Notes: generated by a model not told the origin, from the sequence alone. DNA of 64,000 nt from Diadophis punctatus similis (GCA_023053685.1 JALIGW010000021.1:11302329-11366328); one strand, 5' to 3'. Numbered from the stretch's first letter, positions 31,649 through 45,245 are shown. Program-made: numbers and translations.

Positions 31649-32404
31649 TGTAAATGAATTCAATATAGATAAAGGTTGAAATTTATCGGCAAGGCAGCCT
31701 CAGTATACAAACTTTTCCCACTTCAATGTTGATGTGAACCGTGGGACAACAAAGCATATCTGTGTAACTGTTACCCTTTTTAAAATAATGCAAAGCTATT
31801 AAAACTGAATGTGTAACTCTAATAAACAGTGTGAACTGAACGTAATTACATTGTACTCTGAATTCAATCCTATCAGATGCTAACAGCAGGAGACTTCGTC
31901 AAATTATTATGATCACTCATTTGATAAAATGATAACATTACTTAAATAAACAGATGATGCTAAGAGCATTTCAAATTTCTTCTTTTTGTATAGACTTATA
32001 AAAAATAATCAGTTCAATCTTCAGGACACTCAGATAAAACGAAATACAGCGTTGCCAACAACCATTTGGGCCAGAAAGTGGTTTCTTTCTTTTGAATTAA
32101 AAAATAAATAAAATGAAAACAGAGCCTGCAATTCCAGCAAATACTGGAAGATTTATAGCTAGATAAATAGGTAAATAATTGCCTTGTATTACACTGTAGC
32201 GATCAGTCAGTCATAATTGTAAAATTTACTTCCTAATATTACATTTCATGGATTACGGCCATACATCATATTTATTTACAAAGTACTGCATTATTAGATT
32301 TTTCAAAGCCGTGATCTCTGCCCCTATGGTTTGCAGTTGGAATAGTCAGTTGAAAGTAAAATATTAGCTGGTATGTATCTTAGTACTTTACCGTATTATA
32401 CAAT
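31649..32404. other. Unassigned AT-rich sequence
   Basis: No gene or recognised repeat seen. Confidence 0.4.
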
Positions 32405-32880
32405 AGAATAGAATAACAGAGTTGGAAGGGACCTTGGAGGTCTTCTAGTCCAACCCCCTGCTTAGGCAGGAAACCCTACACCACTTCAGACAAATGGTTA
32501 TCCAATATCTTCTTAAAAACTTCCAGTGTTGGAGCATTCACAACTTCTGGAGGCAAGTTGTTCCACTGATTAATTGTTCTAACTGTCAGGAAATTTCTCC
32601 TTAGTTCTAGCTTGGTTCTCTCCTTGTTTAGTTTCCATCAATTGCTTCTTGTCCTACCCTCAGGAGCTTTGGAGAGTAGCTTGACTCTCTCTTCTTTGTG
32701 GCAACCCCTGATATTTTGGAACACTGCTATCATGTCTCCCCTAGTCCTTCTTTTCCTTAAACTAGACATACCCAGTTCCTGCAACCGTTCTTCATATGTT
32801 TCAGCCTCCAAGTCCCCTAATCATCTTTGTTGCTCTTCTCTGCACTCTTTCTAGAGTCTCAACATCCTTTTTGCAACATT
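32405..32880 (-). mobile_element. CR1 LINE 3' fragment
   Basis: Runs from AGAATAACAGAGTTGGAAGG back through the complement of WKLIKER-, GDMIAVF- and [13 protein letters not shown] coding, ending at CTAGAGTCTCAACATCC. It contains a partial tail AATAGAATAG at 32403. Confidence 0.88.
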
Positions 32881-33160
32881 CTTATATATGCTGGTTTTCC
32901 TAACAAAGGGACTTCTTTAACATGCTGTTTGTGTTTGAATGTTTGTGTGACTACGTGTGAGCCATCACACCAGCAGCAACACCTTATGCACAATTTCATA
33001 GTCACTCTCAGGGGAGTGAATATGCTGTTAAATACCACTGCAAACAGAGAAATTTGTAAATTGCACACAGAGATATAAACACAGTTTTGAGGGGGGTGAA
33101 AAGCCCTGTCATTGAGATTTAGGAAAGGGGAAAAAGTTGTGACTTATTGCAATATAATTA

Positions 33161-34035
33161 CAGGTAGTTCTCAATTGACAACAATTCATTTCGTGATCTT
33201 TCAAAGTGACCACGGCACTGAAAAAAAGGTGCCTTATGACCATTTCACACCTATGACCGTTGCAGCATCGTCACAGTCACGTGATCCAGATTCGGATGTT
33301 TGGCAACTGACTCACATTTTATGACAGTTGCGGCATCCTGGGGGTCACGTGATCCCCTTTTGCCGGCAACGTCTGTCTGGCAACGTCAACGGGGAAGCCA
33401 GGTTCACATAACAACTGTATTGCTAACTTAACAACTGCACTGATTGACTTAACCACGGTGGCCACCACACTACAAAAAAGACATTGAAACCCTAGAGAAA
33501 GTGCAGAGGAGAGCAACCAGGATGATAAAGGGTCTGGAAAATAAAACATACCAAGAGCGGTTGCAGGAACTGAGCTTGGCCAGTCTAGCGAAGAGAAGGA
33601 CCAGGGGTGACATGATAGCAATGTTCCAATTCTTGAGGGGATGCCACAGAGAGGAGGGGGTCAGGCTTTTCTCTATGGCACCAGAAAGCCAAACAAGGAA
33701 TAATGGATGGAAGCTGACCAAGGAGAGATTCAACCTGGAAGTGAGGAGAAACTTTCTGACAGTGAGAGCGATCAACCAGTGGAACAGCTTGCCAGCGGAG
33801 GTTGTGAGAACCCCAACACTTGCGACCTTCAAGGGGAGACTGGACTGCCATCTGTCTCAAATGGTGTAGGAACTCCTGCTTGAGCAGGGGGTTGGACTAG
33901 ATGACCTACAAGGTCCCTTCCAACTCTAATAAAACATCAAATCAAGAAAGTTTGTAAAATGGGTCAAAACTCACTCAACAAATGTCCCGCTTAGCAAATG
34001 GACATTTGGGGCTCAGTTGTAGTCATAATTCGAGG
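33161..34035 (+). mobile_element. MITE family C, split by a CR1 insertion
   Basis: Left part 33161-33470 starts CAGGTAGTTCTCAATTGACA and has GTCACGTGATCC blocks. The right part (about 33940-34035) has AACAAATGTCCCGCTTAGCA and CAGTTGTAGTCATAATTCGA. The intact-order sister at 59048-59945 confirms the pairing. A CR1 copy lies between the halves. Confidence 0.7.
33475..33928 (+). pseudogene. CR1 LINE ORF2 C-terminal fragment, second subfamily
   Basis: The frame ending at 33869 reads QRRATRMIKGLENKTYQERL, then GDMIAMFQFLRGC, RNNGWKLTKERF and LDCHLSQMV. It closely resembles 11441-11851, including the short CTCTAATAAAACATC end. The 5' truncation is just before LEKVQRR. It has no stop within the retained 120 codons, so it is probably young. 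Confidence 0.87.
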
Positions 34036-34043
34036 ATTGTGTC

Positions 34044-34574
34044 CAGAAGTGGTATTCACTTACCTTCCCTACTGGTTATTAAAGTTTGTTGCAAAAATCA
34101 AAACCAGAAGCACACACAGATGACTGATTCAGCTGGATTCATAAACTTCTTTATAAACATAGTAACAGATGAATTTACAACACCATTAGCAGAGTTCTTC
34201 TTCAAGCAGTTACAGATAGCAGAGAATAGTTAGTTTCATTTCAGCAGAGTTCAGAGTGGAGACTGGAGCCACACCCAGCCTTAAGCTTAAATTCCAGTTT
34301 CGATTCTCTGCACAGATTCAGAAGTGTTTAGCTCCTATTGGATGAATTGGTTGCTATGCCTATTCATTGGCTAACCTTGTTAACATGGCTCTCCCAGTTC
34401 ATGAATATCTTAACACCGGTTCGCAATTCTGAGTTCATGGGCGGCTTGCACACATGCACACGACTTCAAAAAATGCAGAAATAGGACGGCATAGAGCTGG
34501 GGCAGGTGGGCGGTGGGCAGGTCACCACTACCAGTTCTCCCCAACCGATCCGAACTGGTAGAATACCACCCCAG
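34044..34574. mobile_element. hAT-like MITE family A, interrupted
   Basis: Ends CAGAAGTGGTATTCACTTAC and GAATACCACCCCAG, with an 8-bp duplication ATTGTGTC (34036-34043 and 34575-34582). It landed near the end of the family C element. A foreign block of about 340 bp (roughly 34079-34420) separates ACTGGTT from ACCGGTTCGC. Read on the minus strand that block begins TGTTAAGATATTC and has ATAAAG near its end, so it may be a solo LTR, but I am unsure. Confidence 0.75.
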
Positions 34575-34582
34575 ATTGTGTC

Positions 34583-35048
34583 ATGAGAGAACTGAAGTGT
34601 AAAGAAGGGAGAGAAGTATTTAGAGAGAAAAATCAGGAGATCTTGAGATAAGGAGCCATCAGAAAGTTGTCACCTTTGACTGATAAATGCCTGCAGAGAA
34701 TTAAAAGGAAGGAAATGAGGATGAATTACTTTAAAAAAAATCTTTATTAAGTTTTCTAGTTAAAAGCAACATAACAACAAGACATACAAAACATACACAA
34801 AAATATACATAAAAACATAGAATACAAACAAACATGGTAGAAGCTAACCACTTTTACAGCTATTTCATTTCCAAATATATTTACATGTCACTATGTTACT
34901 GTTTTGATCACTTTTAATCCATTCCCAAAGTCAACCTTCTCACGACTGCTAACCGACATGGATATGATATCTTGATGTGATGGCTATTATTGATCAGGCA
35001 AATGTTTTCTCTGATCTTAAAAATTAGCAGCCGGCTTCAACTGGGAGA
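34583..35048. other. Unassigned sequence with possible LINE remnant
   Basis: 34736-34850 has TCTTTATTAAGTTTT followed by A/C-rich ACAAAACATACAC words, a pattern seen at LINE 3' UTRs in reverse orientation. Otherwise nothing recognised. Confidence 0.35.
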
Positions 35049-35056
35049 GTGAAGGT

Positions 35057-35269
35057 CAGGGGTGGTGTTCACTTACCTTGCCCACCAGTTCGCAAATGTG
35101 AGCCCACCTCCGCACATGCGCATAGCATGCCACGCTTGTGCTTTACTCGCACGCGTCCCTTCCGCGCATGCGCCCTGCCTTGAAAACATCGCTAAAAAGG
35201 ACGGGCCCACCCACAGTCGCCTCTGCCGGTTCGCCCAAACTGGTCCGAACTGGCTGAATACAACCTCTG
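35057..35269. mobile_element. hAT-like MITE family A
   Basis: Ends CAGGGGTGGTGTTCAC and TGAATACAACCTCTG, with an 8-bp duplication GTGAAGGT/GTGAAGAT (35049-35056 and 35270-35277, one change). It contains CGCGCATGCGCC. Confidence 0.85.
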
Positions 35270-35277
35270 GTGAAGAT

Positions 35278-35360
<83 letters not shown>

Positions 35361-35364
35361 GTGT
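35278..35364. repeat. (TG)n microsatellite
   Basis: About 42 TG dinucleotides with one TT break at 35340. Confidence 0.95.
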
Positions 35365-35800
35365 TTGAAAAAAAAAGTAGGTTGCCAAGGAATAGAAGTT
35401 CTGGTTCTGTTGCTACGTGGAAGAAAATCTCCTTTGTCTGAGGTGCAATTGTCTCGTGATGACATTTGAAATCTTATACTTTTAACACTGAATAAAGGAA
35501 TGACAGAGGAGTCTCAAAATGAACCCTCAAAGCGAAGGGAGAATATGAAGAAAACAAGGAGACAGAACAACCATTGGAGGCAAAAATGTTTTTTTTTAAA
35601 AAATGCAGATAGGCTTTGAAATTAATGCTCCCCCCACCCTTCAAATTCTATGATGCGGTCTGCCTATCAAGGAAGGTGCTAAAATGTCACACAATGAGGA
35701 AAAGTGCTAAGAAATACTGCAGCTGAAATGAAATCTTCTCTTTAAAGAAAACATTTCGTGCAAACATGAAATTTTTAAATTGGGATGATTGCTTGTAAAG
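35365..35800. other. Unassigned sequence
   Basis: No gene or recognised repeat seen. Confidence 0.4.
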
Positions 35801-36450
35801 ATGAATAGAATAGAATAGAATAGAATAGAATAGAATAGAATAGAATAGAATAGAATAGAATAGAATAGAATGACAGAGCTGGAAGGGACCTGGGAGGTCT
35901 TGTAGTCCAACCCCCTGCTTAGGCAGGAAACCCTACACCACTTCAGACAAAGGGTTATCCAACATCTTCTTAAAAACTTCCAGTGTTGGAGCATTCACGA
36001 TTTCTGGAGGCAAGCTGTTCCACTGATTAATTGTTCTCACTGTCAGAAAATTTCTCCTTAGTTCTAAGTTGCTTCTCTCCTTGATTAGTTTCCACCCATT
36101 GCTTCTTGTTCTACCGTCTGGTGCTTTGGAGAATAGTTTGATTCCCTCTTCTTTGTGGCAACCTCTGAGATATTGGAATGCTGCTATCATGTCTCCCCAG
36201 TCCTTCTTTTCATTAGACTAGCCATGCCCAGTTCCTGCAACCGTTCTTCATATGTTTTAGCCTCCAGTCCCCTAATCATCTTTGTTGCTCTTCTCTGCAC
36301 TCTTTCTAGGGTCTCAACATCCTTTTTGCATCGTGGCGACCACAACTGAATGCAGTATTCCAAGTGTGGCCTTACCAAGGCAATATAAAGTGGTATTAAC
36401 GCTTCACGTGATCTTGATTCTAACCCTCTGTTAATGCAGCCTAGATGCTA
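35801..36450 (-). pseudogene. CR1 LINE ORF2 C-terminal fragment with (AGAAT)n tail
   Basis: The tail (AGAAT)n occupies 35801-35871. The minus strand then reads HLSEVV- and upward through WNSLPPEIV, RSNGWKLIKERSNLELRRN and [13 protein letters not shown] (frame 35933-36190). After a small deletion it reads [20 protein letters not shown] and [20 protein letters not shown] (36187-36378). The 5' truncation is near 36450 in the RESR-like block. Confidence 0.9.
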
Positions 36451-37053
36451 CCAATAAAATGGTACAGAACAATCCAAAACAGGATAAATCAGATTCAGGA
36501 ATGTTATTGTAAGAAATTAAATGAAAGTAACTCAAATCTGAAGATATATCAGCTGCAAAAGCTGGTATTATATAGTCACTGTTTCATTGACTCTGAGCAA
36601 AGTCTAATATTAATATTGAATCCTAGCATAGCTAAGCAGTTATGTTTCCTTAGTTGTAAAGAAACTTTAAGCAAGTGTTATCTCATTGGTTCAGTTTTAA
36701 AATAAATCTTCTGATGTGTGTTACAAAGGGAATTCATCCTTTTCTGAGAAAGGATGAGGGTAGCCAAGGAAGGATAAACAAGAAAATTTATGGCACACAA
36801 TGGTACAGTTGTAGGCTTAAATTTTAAGGGTAAATCTCATGTTTAGTTTCAATTCAGTGGAATAATAATGCATTTATGAATAATATGGCCTACATATTCA
36901 GAAGTGTAGTTCTTTTTTTTTAGATGAAGTAGATCTTATGTTTGCTGTATCTGTGGCCTGTATGCTTTTTAAAAAGCTATTTCTTACCTTACATAGTTAA
37001 CTTTTAAAATTCACACACCATAATCAAATCACCCTTCTAAATTTATTTAGCCA
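36451..37053. other. Unassigned AT-rich sequence
   Basis: No gene or recognised repeat seen. Confidence 0.4.
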
Positions 37054-37250
37054 GTTTGGCCTAGTGGTTAAGACGCCAGGCTAGATACCAGGAGCCTGGA
37101 AGTTCTAGTCCCACCTTAGCCATGAAAGTTGGCTGGGTGACCTTGGGCCAATCACCAGGAGATGGTGAGTTGAAGCCTCACCTTAGCCATGAAAACCGAC
37201 TAGATGATCTTGGGCCAGTCACTCTGTCTTAGCCCAACCCAACTTACAGG
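37054..37250 (+). mobile_element. tRNA-derived SINE, possibly CORE type
   Basis: GGCCTAGTGGTTAAGACGCC resembles a tRNA A-box region and GAAGTTCTAGTCCCA a B box. TGGGTGACCTTGGGCCAATC resembles the central core of MIR/CORE-SINEs, and a similar phrase repeats at 37200. It differs from the GCTATT-tailed family. Confidence 0.6.
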
Positions 37251-37257
37251 ATTATGC

Positions 37258-37367
37258 CAAAAAAGAAAATGTTTGTAGCTCAGGGTTGAAATGACTAGTC
37301 ATCACTACCACTGCTGATGTTACCTAGTTTGGGTAATGAAACATCTGCAAGGAAACAACCAAGCTCA
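37258..37367. repeat. Repeat family with GGTAATGAAA arm, fragment
   Basis: Contains GTAGCTCAGGGTTGAAATGA and GGTAATGAAACATCTGCAAG, shared in inverted order with 14560-14700 and 19022-19525. Confidence 0.55.
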
Positions 37368-37370
37368 GAG

Positions 37371-37406
37371 AGGAGAGAGAGAGAGAGAGAGGGAGGGAGG
37401 GAGGGA

Positions 37407-37439
<33 letters not shown>

Positions 37440-37453
37440 GAGAAGAGAGAGAT

Positions 37454-37536
<83 letters not shown>
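37371..37536. repeat. (GA)n/(GGGA)n microsatellite
   Basis: A purine-only strand of about 165 bp with GGGA and ATGAGA interruptions. Such mirror-type tracts can form triplex DNA. Confidence 0.95.
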
Positions 37537-37540
<4 letters not shown>

Positions 37541-38639
37541 CCACTGCCTTACCTCTGTCCTACCCTATGGTCACTTCATTACACCATTCTACAGAAGCCA
37601 ATCTCCAACTCTAATGTTCTTGAATACTGTTATACTGTGATACAGGTTTAAGTCCCCATTCAGCTAGGGAACCCGTTGAACGAGTTTGATCCAATAAATC
37701 CCTCTGGCTTCCTAGACCATTTCAATTTTTATTTTATTTTATTTTTCCATGGCTAAAAAAAGGAATAATCCACCTCACCCTACTCCATCTATGCTGCTTT
37801 GAGTTTCAAATAGAAGCGAGGAGTCTAAAGGGGGAAAAAGAGAAAAATCTAACTATTCCACAGAGTTTCTTTTGCACAAGTAAAGATACTTTATGTGCCA
37901 CCTTTCTACCTAGAGAAAGCTCCTCTTCAAGGCCTGAGTAACCTACACAATTTCTCTTATGGCAAGGTTCTTTCTAAGAAGTGCTGCTGGTTTAATGCAG
38001 AGTGGCTTTAAGCAGATGTTTCATGGAGAAAATTCTTAGATTTCATTCAGCCCCTCTCTGCGCGTCTTGTCCTTCACATTTTGCAGATTTATACATTAGC
38101 CTTTAGTACTTGAAGTTTCATGCAATCAGCCATGTAATTAAGCTTTGCTGGGGCCAGATACCTAAACTGTTCTCGTGAAATATCTTTTAGTAGCTATTAA
38201 CCTCATTAGATTTTTGCCAGCTGGAAGCTCCCTAGCTATTCTGGAAGAAGCTGTGCCCTAAAATCTCTATCCCTTCTCGCACAATTGATGCCCAAGAATC
38301 CTGCATTGTAAAGATTTGAGAGTAGAATTTTCCAAAGGATCGTGGGTTCTCTTGTATTTTATCTCTTTGTTCATGGAAATGAGTCTCTAATGAGTTCTAT
38401 CAATGCCACCAACAGTAGATATCAATACACTTAGCAGGCAAGGTGTGGGGACATTATTTTGTGCCACCTTTAATATTCTAGCAAAGAGGAGAGGAAAGAG
38501 ACATGTAGAAAAGCACTTCTGAATATTATCTCATTTCTTATCTCATGTTTGAGAATATTATTTCATGTTGACTCCCCGCCCGCCTTTGCCTGGTTAACAG
38601 TTCTTGAATATGTCCATCAAGGGCCTTGGTCGCTATACC
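37537..38639. other. Unassigned sequence
   Basis: No gene or recognised repeat. 38060-38240 has balanced composition without repeat words and could be unique DNA. Confidence 0.35.
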
Positions 38640-38753
38640 GGGGTCTCCAGACCTGGGAACTTTAAGACTTGTGAACTTCAATTCCTGACTGGGGAATTCT
38701 GGGAGCTGAAGTCCACAAGTCTTAAAGTTGCCAAGTTTGGAGAGCCCTGTTTG
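38640..38753. mobile_element. Palindromic MITE (GTCTCCA...TGGAGA type)
   Basis: GGGTCTCCAGACCTGGGAAC and AACTTTAAGACTTGTG on the left are answered by CACAAGTCTTAAAGTTGCC and AAGTTTGGAGAGCCC on the right, with GGAATTC words between. The whole unit folds into one hairpin. Its superfamily is not proven. Confidence 0.65.
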
Positions 38754-38802
38754 GAGAGCCTGTTCTATAAATAGGTTGGACCACTTAAAAAAATCCTTGG
38801 AT

Positions 38803-39442
38803 TTAACCCTTAACCACAGACGTACTATTTCGGCTATGTTTTTTACAGTCATGAGGTCATAATGACCACTCTAGCTGCTGGCCATAGTCCAGGTAATTGC
38901 ACTACGATATTGCGACTGGTGGTTCTGGATCTATTGCTTCAAAAGGTGCAGAAGATCATTTGAATTTGTTCTTGCCATATAAATTTCTTGCACGACGTAG
39001 ATTGTATCTGGTCATCAATTTTATTAGGGGTTTCATCATCGCTGATGTGAGAATCGGTAGCGGCGGCGGGTTCTTCATCATCCATTACAACATTTTTGTT
39101 GCAATCCGATTCCACTTCACTCAGATCACTCTCTGCTTCTTCATACCATGTTAGAACAATTTCTTCAAAGTTTGGATCACCAAATCGCACTCTTTTTGGC
39201 AGAAAATGTGGCCCCGACATTATAAAAAATATATACGTTACAAAGATCTGCAATCAAAATGACCGCAACTCAAATGCCGCTACAGAAAACACCAAATAAC
39301 ACACGCAAGTGCGATGCTGCATACACTCATGGTGGGGAAAACAAAAGCTATTTGCAACTGGAATGGTCCATTTCTAAAAATAGGGTTGTTCCGAACATTT
39401 GGAAAACTGTTGCGGTCACTATGACCGCAGGTTATGGGTTAA
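38803..39442 (-). mobile_element. piggyBac-like element, internally deleted, copy 1
   Basis: Flanked by TTAA (38803-38806 and 39439-39442), the piggyBac target. The ends read CCCTTAACC and GGTTATGGG, an inverted repeat. It encodes the start of a protein on the minus strand but is only 640 bp, far below a full piggyBac. A second copy is at 45245-45909. Confidence 0.75.
38939..39220 (-). pseudogene. piggyBac-like transposase N-terminal remnant
   Basis: From an ATG at 39220 the frame reads MSGPHFLPKRVRFGDPNFEE and an acidic stretch (EEAESDLSEVESD, DDEEPAAATDSHISDDE) before a stop after about 93 residues. Acidic N-termini of this sort are common in piggyBac transposases. The DDD catalytic region is absent. 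Identification rests on the TTAA sites and ends more than on the protein. Confidence 0.55.
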
Positions 39443-41102
<1,660 letters not shown>

Positions 41103-41153
<51 letters not shown>

Positions 41154-41231
41154 GAGAGAGAGAGAGAGAGGGACGGAGGGAGGGAGGGAGGGAGGGAGGG
41201 AGGGAGGGGAGGGAGGGAGGGAGGAGAGAGA
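41103..41231. repeat. (GA)n(GGGA)n microsatellite
   Basis: A purine tract of about 128 bp, GA then GGGA units. Confidence 0.95.
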
Positions 41232-41469
41232 ATGCCATCTTGCCTCCTCCAGCGTCAGGGAGAAACAGCATGTGTTAGCTTTTCCATTTGACATTTCTTT
41301 TGATCTGAGGGGACATAATTGATTTATTACCCAAACTGTATTTTAATATTCACATGATGGCACAGCCCTGCCATAGTTCTCCCCATAGCTGCTCTTAGTA
41401 AATGTTCCATTTGCTCGGCTGAATGAGAATTTATGTGGCTGAAACTAGCCAAAGGAGATAATTTTGATC

Positions 41470-41472
<3 letters not shown>

Positions 41473-41537
<65 letters not shown>
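41473..41537. repeat. (AC)n microsatellite
   Basis: About 32 AC dinucleotides. Confidence 0.95.
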
Positions 41538-41538
<1 letters not shown>

Positions 41539-41696
41539 CCAAACCGAAAGATGAGTTATTTCAATCTGGGCATAAGATTCTGATTCCTAATTGTAATTAA
41601 CAGTCAACATTTTAAATCACAGGGTTATGTCCTAGTTCAACAGCAGCTGGAGTGTTCACTGCTAGGATAGGCACATATTCACTATTTCTGAAAACA

Positions 41697-42570
41697 TGGT
41701 TCTCTTCATTATAGAAATATAAAGATAATTGTGTTGGAAATTAATAGCTGTATTTATGTTATTAAGGTATTGTGCTTTAGCCTTCCTTCCTTCCTTCCTT
41801 CCTTCCTTCCTTCCTTCCTTCCTTCCTTCCTTCCTTCCTTCCTTCCTTCCTTCCTAACCCTAACCCTAACCCTAACCCTAACCCTAACCCTAACCCTAAC
41901 CCTAACCCTAACCCTAACCCTAACCCTAACCCTAACCCTTCCTTCCTTGATTCTTAATGAAACATGATTCTCTTCATTATAGAAATATGAAGATAATTGT
42001 GTTCAGAAATTAATACCTAAGTGTTTATGCTATTAATATATTTACTTTGGTCTTCCCTCCCTCCCTCCCTCCCTCCCTTCCTTCCTTCCTTCCTAACCCT
42101 AACCCTAACCCTAACCCTAACCCTAACCCTAACCCTAACCCTAACCCTAACCCTAACCCTAACCCTAACCCTAACCCTAACCCTAACCCTAATCCTTCCT
42201 TCCTTGATTCTTAATGAAACATGATTCTCTTCATTATAGAAATATGAAGATAATTGTGTTCAGAAATTAATACCTAAGTGTTTATGCTATTAATATATTT
42301 ACTTTGGTCTTCCCGCCCTCCCTCCCTCCCTCCCTCCCTTCCTTCCTTCCTTCCTAACCCTAACCCTAACCCTAACTCTAACCCTAACCCTAACCCTAAC
42401 CCTAATCCTTCCTTCCTTGATTCTTAATGAAACATGATTCTCTTCATTATAGAAATATGAAGATAATTGTGTTCAGAAATTAATACCTAAGTGTTTATGC
42501 TATTAATATATTTACTTTGGTCTTCCCTCCCTCCCTCCCTCCCTCCCTCCCTTCCTTCCTCCCTTCCTTT
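41697..42570. repeat. Tandem array with three interstitial telomere-repeat blocks
   Basis: A unit with CTTCATTATAGAAATATGAA, GTGTTTATGCTATTAATATA and a CCTT/CCCT tract recurs at about 41697, 41959, 42217 and 42429. The first three units end in (CCCTAA)n: about 14 copies at 41853-41939, 16-17 at 42092-42193 and 9 at 42352-42408 with one CTCTAA variant. The fourth has none. Unit spacings of 258 and 212 bp differ mainly through telomere block length. The repeats are C-strand on the plus strand throughout. Confidence 0.95.
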
Positions 42571-43363
42571 TATGAAGTATAGGAGACAAAAGCAAAGCAA
42601 GTGAAGTAATAATGGCTAATGAAGAATCAGGAGGTTCAGAGGAGTGCTTGGACAATCTCAAACATGCCTTTGTAACTGTATAGATCTGATTTTGACCACC
42701 ATCATTCTTCCTTATTTCAGTAAATTGTGGAAGAAGAAAAAAGAAGACTGTCAGGAATGAACTATTAATTTCCCATCTCCCAGTGGGGACTTTTTACAAC
42801 AATCATTTACAACTTTTACAACAATCATTCAACTATTCAGAAGGGATTCAGTTAGATCTTAGCGACTCCTTTAGAGGTAAGCTTTGTATTTTACTATGAT
42901 CAACCTTAGCCAGTGCCATTATTGCAATACATGATGCAATGGGTTTGGGTTAGCGTTCAGAAGACCACTGCAACTGGGACAAAATGTGAAATTACTGAAT
43001 CAATGATTTCTAAACACATGACATGCAGTTAGGTTTGTTCCGTCTCCTGGATCTGATGACTCGGCCGTGCAAATGTCCCTATACTGCTTATAAACACTAT
43101 GTGCTTAGAGCTCAAAGTATTGTTAGAGACCCCCCCCCACACACACACACACTTCACAGTCTGTTTCTGTTGCTCCCCTCTGGGGGGAAGTTTCCAAGTA
43201 TTTCTAGCAGGACTTTTACCAGATTCTGTAATGGCTTTGTTCCCTAAGCCATCCGATTGGTAAATTCGCCAGATTCGCTTTTTTTTCACCATGGACATGT
43301 ATACATCCGGACTAGACTGTGTTGTTTCTCTGTGTTATATAATATATGTGGGTATATTAGGAG
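42571..43363. other. Unassigned sequence
   Basis: A short CA run lies at 43139-43152. Nothing else recognised. Confidence 0.4.
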
Positions 43364-43775
43364 CTGTGGGGGCGCAGTGGTTAGAGTGCAGTACTGCAGG
43401 CTACTTCTGCCGACTGCTGGCTGACTGCAATTTGACGAGGTTAATGACTCAAAGAATTAAGGGTCTGAGATCCAGAAGTCTGTCCCAAAATAAATTAAAA
43501 TCAAAAGATGTAGAAAAATGGCACAGGGTGAGATTTCTCTGCCAAGAGAAAACAAACAAAAAATATAATTTGTCCTATTTTTATTGCTGCCTGCAATTTG
43601 GCAGTTTGAATCTCACCGGCTCAAGGTTGACTCAGCCTCCCATCCTTCCGAGGTGGGTAAAATGAGGACCCAGATTGTTTGGGGGCCATAGGCTGACTCT
43701 GTAAACCGCTTAGAGAGGGCTGTAAAGCACTGTAAAGCTGTATATAAGTCTAAGTGCTATTGCTATTACTATTGT
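43364..43775 (+). mobile_element. tRNA-derived SINE split by a 156-bp insert
   Basis: The A box GGGGCGCAGTGGTTAGAG starts the SINE, and the body and CTATTGCTATTACTATTG tail follow after 43600. Positions 43435-43590 are foreign, flanked by a perfect 10-bp repeat CTGCAATTTG (43425-43434 and 43591-43600). The insert has no recognised terminal repeat or tail. Confidence 0.8.
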
Positions 43776-45114
43776 TTATATGCATAATTTTGCATTTATT
43801 TATTTATTTATTTTGTCACGTTCATGTGGTGTACATTGGAGGTGGTGACCCTTTGGGAGCTGTATGCAACAAAATTTCATTTTAATATATGGCGATTAGG
43901 GTACGTTTAAAGTTATTCTAAGTTTAAGTCTAAGTCATATCTTGGGTCATCTATATCCGAGCACTACTTCCTGACTTTCCACATCTGACGTCTCTAAGAA
44001 AATCAGGTCTTCCAAAGGGACATTTCCCCCCTATTTCCAACTTCTAATGGGAGTTGTATTCTTCTTGTAAGACCTTCTGGTCAAGGCCAGTCTTTAGTAG
44101 TCCCGAGCAACTCCTGAGCAACACTAAACAGATTGGTTCTACATTGGAAAGCAATGTGTAAATTGAAAATCCACCGCATACTTCCAGAAACTATTCATAT
44201 TTTCCTTCATATGTGACAGTTTGAATTAATGGCAAAGCTCCTGAATCTTGTAGTTTTTATTTAACTCAGTCTCCTGGCTTCCTAAGCTGGCTTATTATAG
44301 CCACTATAAAAGTTGTGTTTGTTTTTAACCGGCTCTTGTTTTCATTAGCGTTTTAATGTTTTGATTGTTGTTCTATGTTTTCTTTTGCATGTGTTATCGT
44401 GAGTTGCCTTGAGCGCCATTTAATGGAAATGTTGGGACATAAATTTAGCAAACAAGTAAAATATTCAGGCATTTCACTAGCTAAATCGTGTTAGCCATAG
44501 ACAGGAAGACTAAAATTTGTTTGCTATAAAATGAAAGGTGATACACAGAAGAAAAATAAATTCTGCGTACATACGTTTGGTTGTTTTGAAAGATTTTTAT
44601 TTTAGTTTTTAATTTCGTTTTGATTGTGAGATTGTTCAGAGACATACATACACATACACAGACATACAAATTTGAGAACAGGATTAGCAATATCCCACGA
44701 AACCCACTCCACCCCCACCCTCAACTATTCTATGTCCTCGGAAAGAAATAATCAGCTTCTTTTTTCCTACCAACATTGCTGCTTTAATCCAGCCAGTTTA
44801 ATCCAATTAATTTTAGCGCTCAGTGGTTTATCCCTTAATTGTTAACTTGGCTTTATAAAATAAAATGTGATTTTTTTAAGGAGGAAAAAAATACTTGCCC
44901 AGTGCAAAGAAAACATGAGCCACTCCTTCCAAAGGGTTGTGTTTGTTCACAACTTTTTAAATGGAGTTGGACCACCTCCAAGTTTAAATTGGCTTCTTCT
45001 ATTTTTCACTTTTTAATGACGTAACTGAACTTTTAGGAAATAAAATGAAACGTTCCTCATGTTTGTTTAAAACTGTAATATATGGTTTTGTCACTGAAAA
45101 TTGATAAATGATGT
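43776..45114. other. Unassigned AT-rich sequence
   Basis: 43795-43905 (TTATTTATTTATTTTGTCAC, then TGCAACAAAATTTCATTTT) may be a LINE 3' remnant. Nothing else recognised. Confidence 0.35.
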
Positions 45115-45146
<32 letters not shown>

Positions 45147-45209
45147 TCTCTCTCTCTTCCTCTCTCTCTCTCTGTCTCTCTGTCTCTTCTCTCTTTCTCT
45201 TTCTCTTTT

Positions 45210-45242
<33 letters not shown>
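45115..45242. repeat. (CT)n-rich microsatellite, interrupted
   Basis: A pyrimidine-only tract of about 125 bp except for single G interruptions near 45173. Confidence 0.95.

Positions 45243-45244
<2 letters not shown>

Positions 45245-45245
<1 letters not shown>

Noticed and set aside
31290..31657. Overlapping Cys/His-rich frames on both strands
   Set aside because: They lie inside a CpG-rich hAT-like MITE with exact 8-bp target duplications.
41853..42408. A true chromosome end
   Set aside because: The telomere blocks are interrupted, repeated within a local unit and followed by ordinary sequence on both sides, so they are interstitial.
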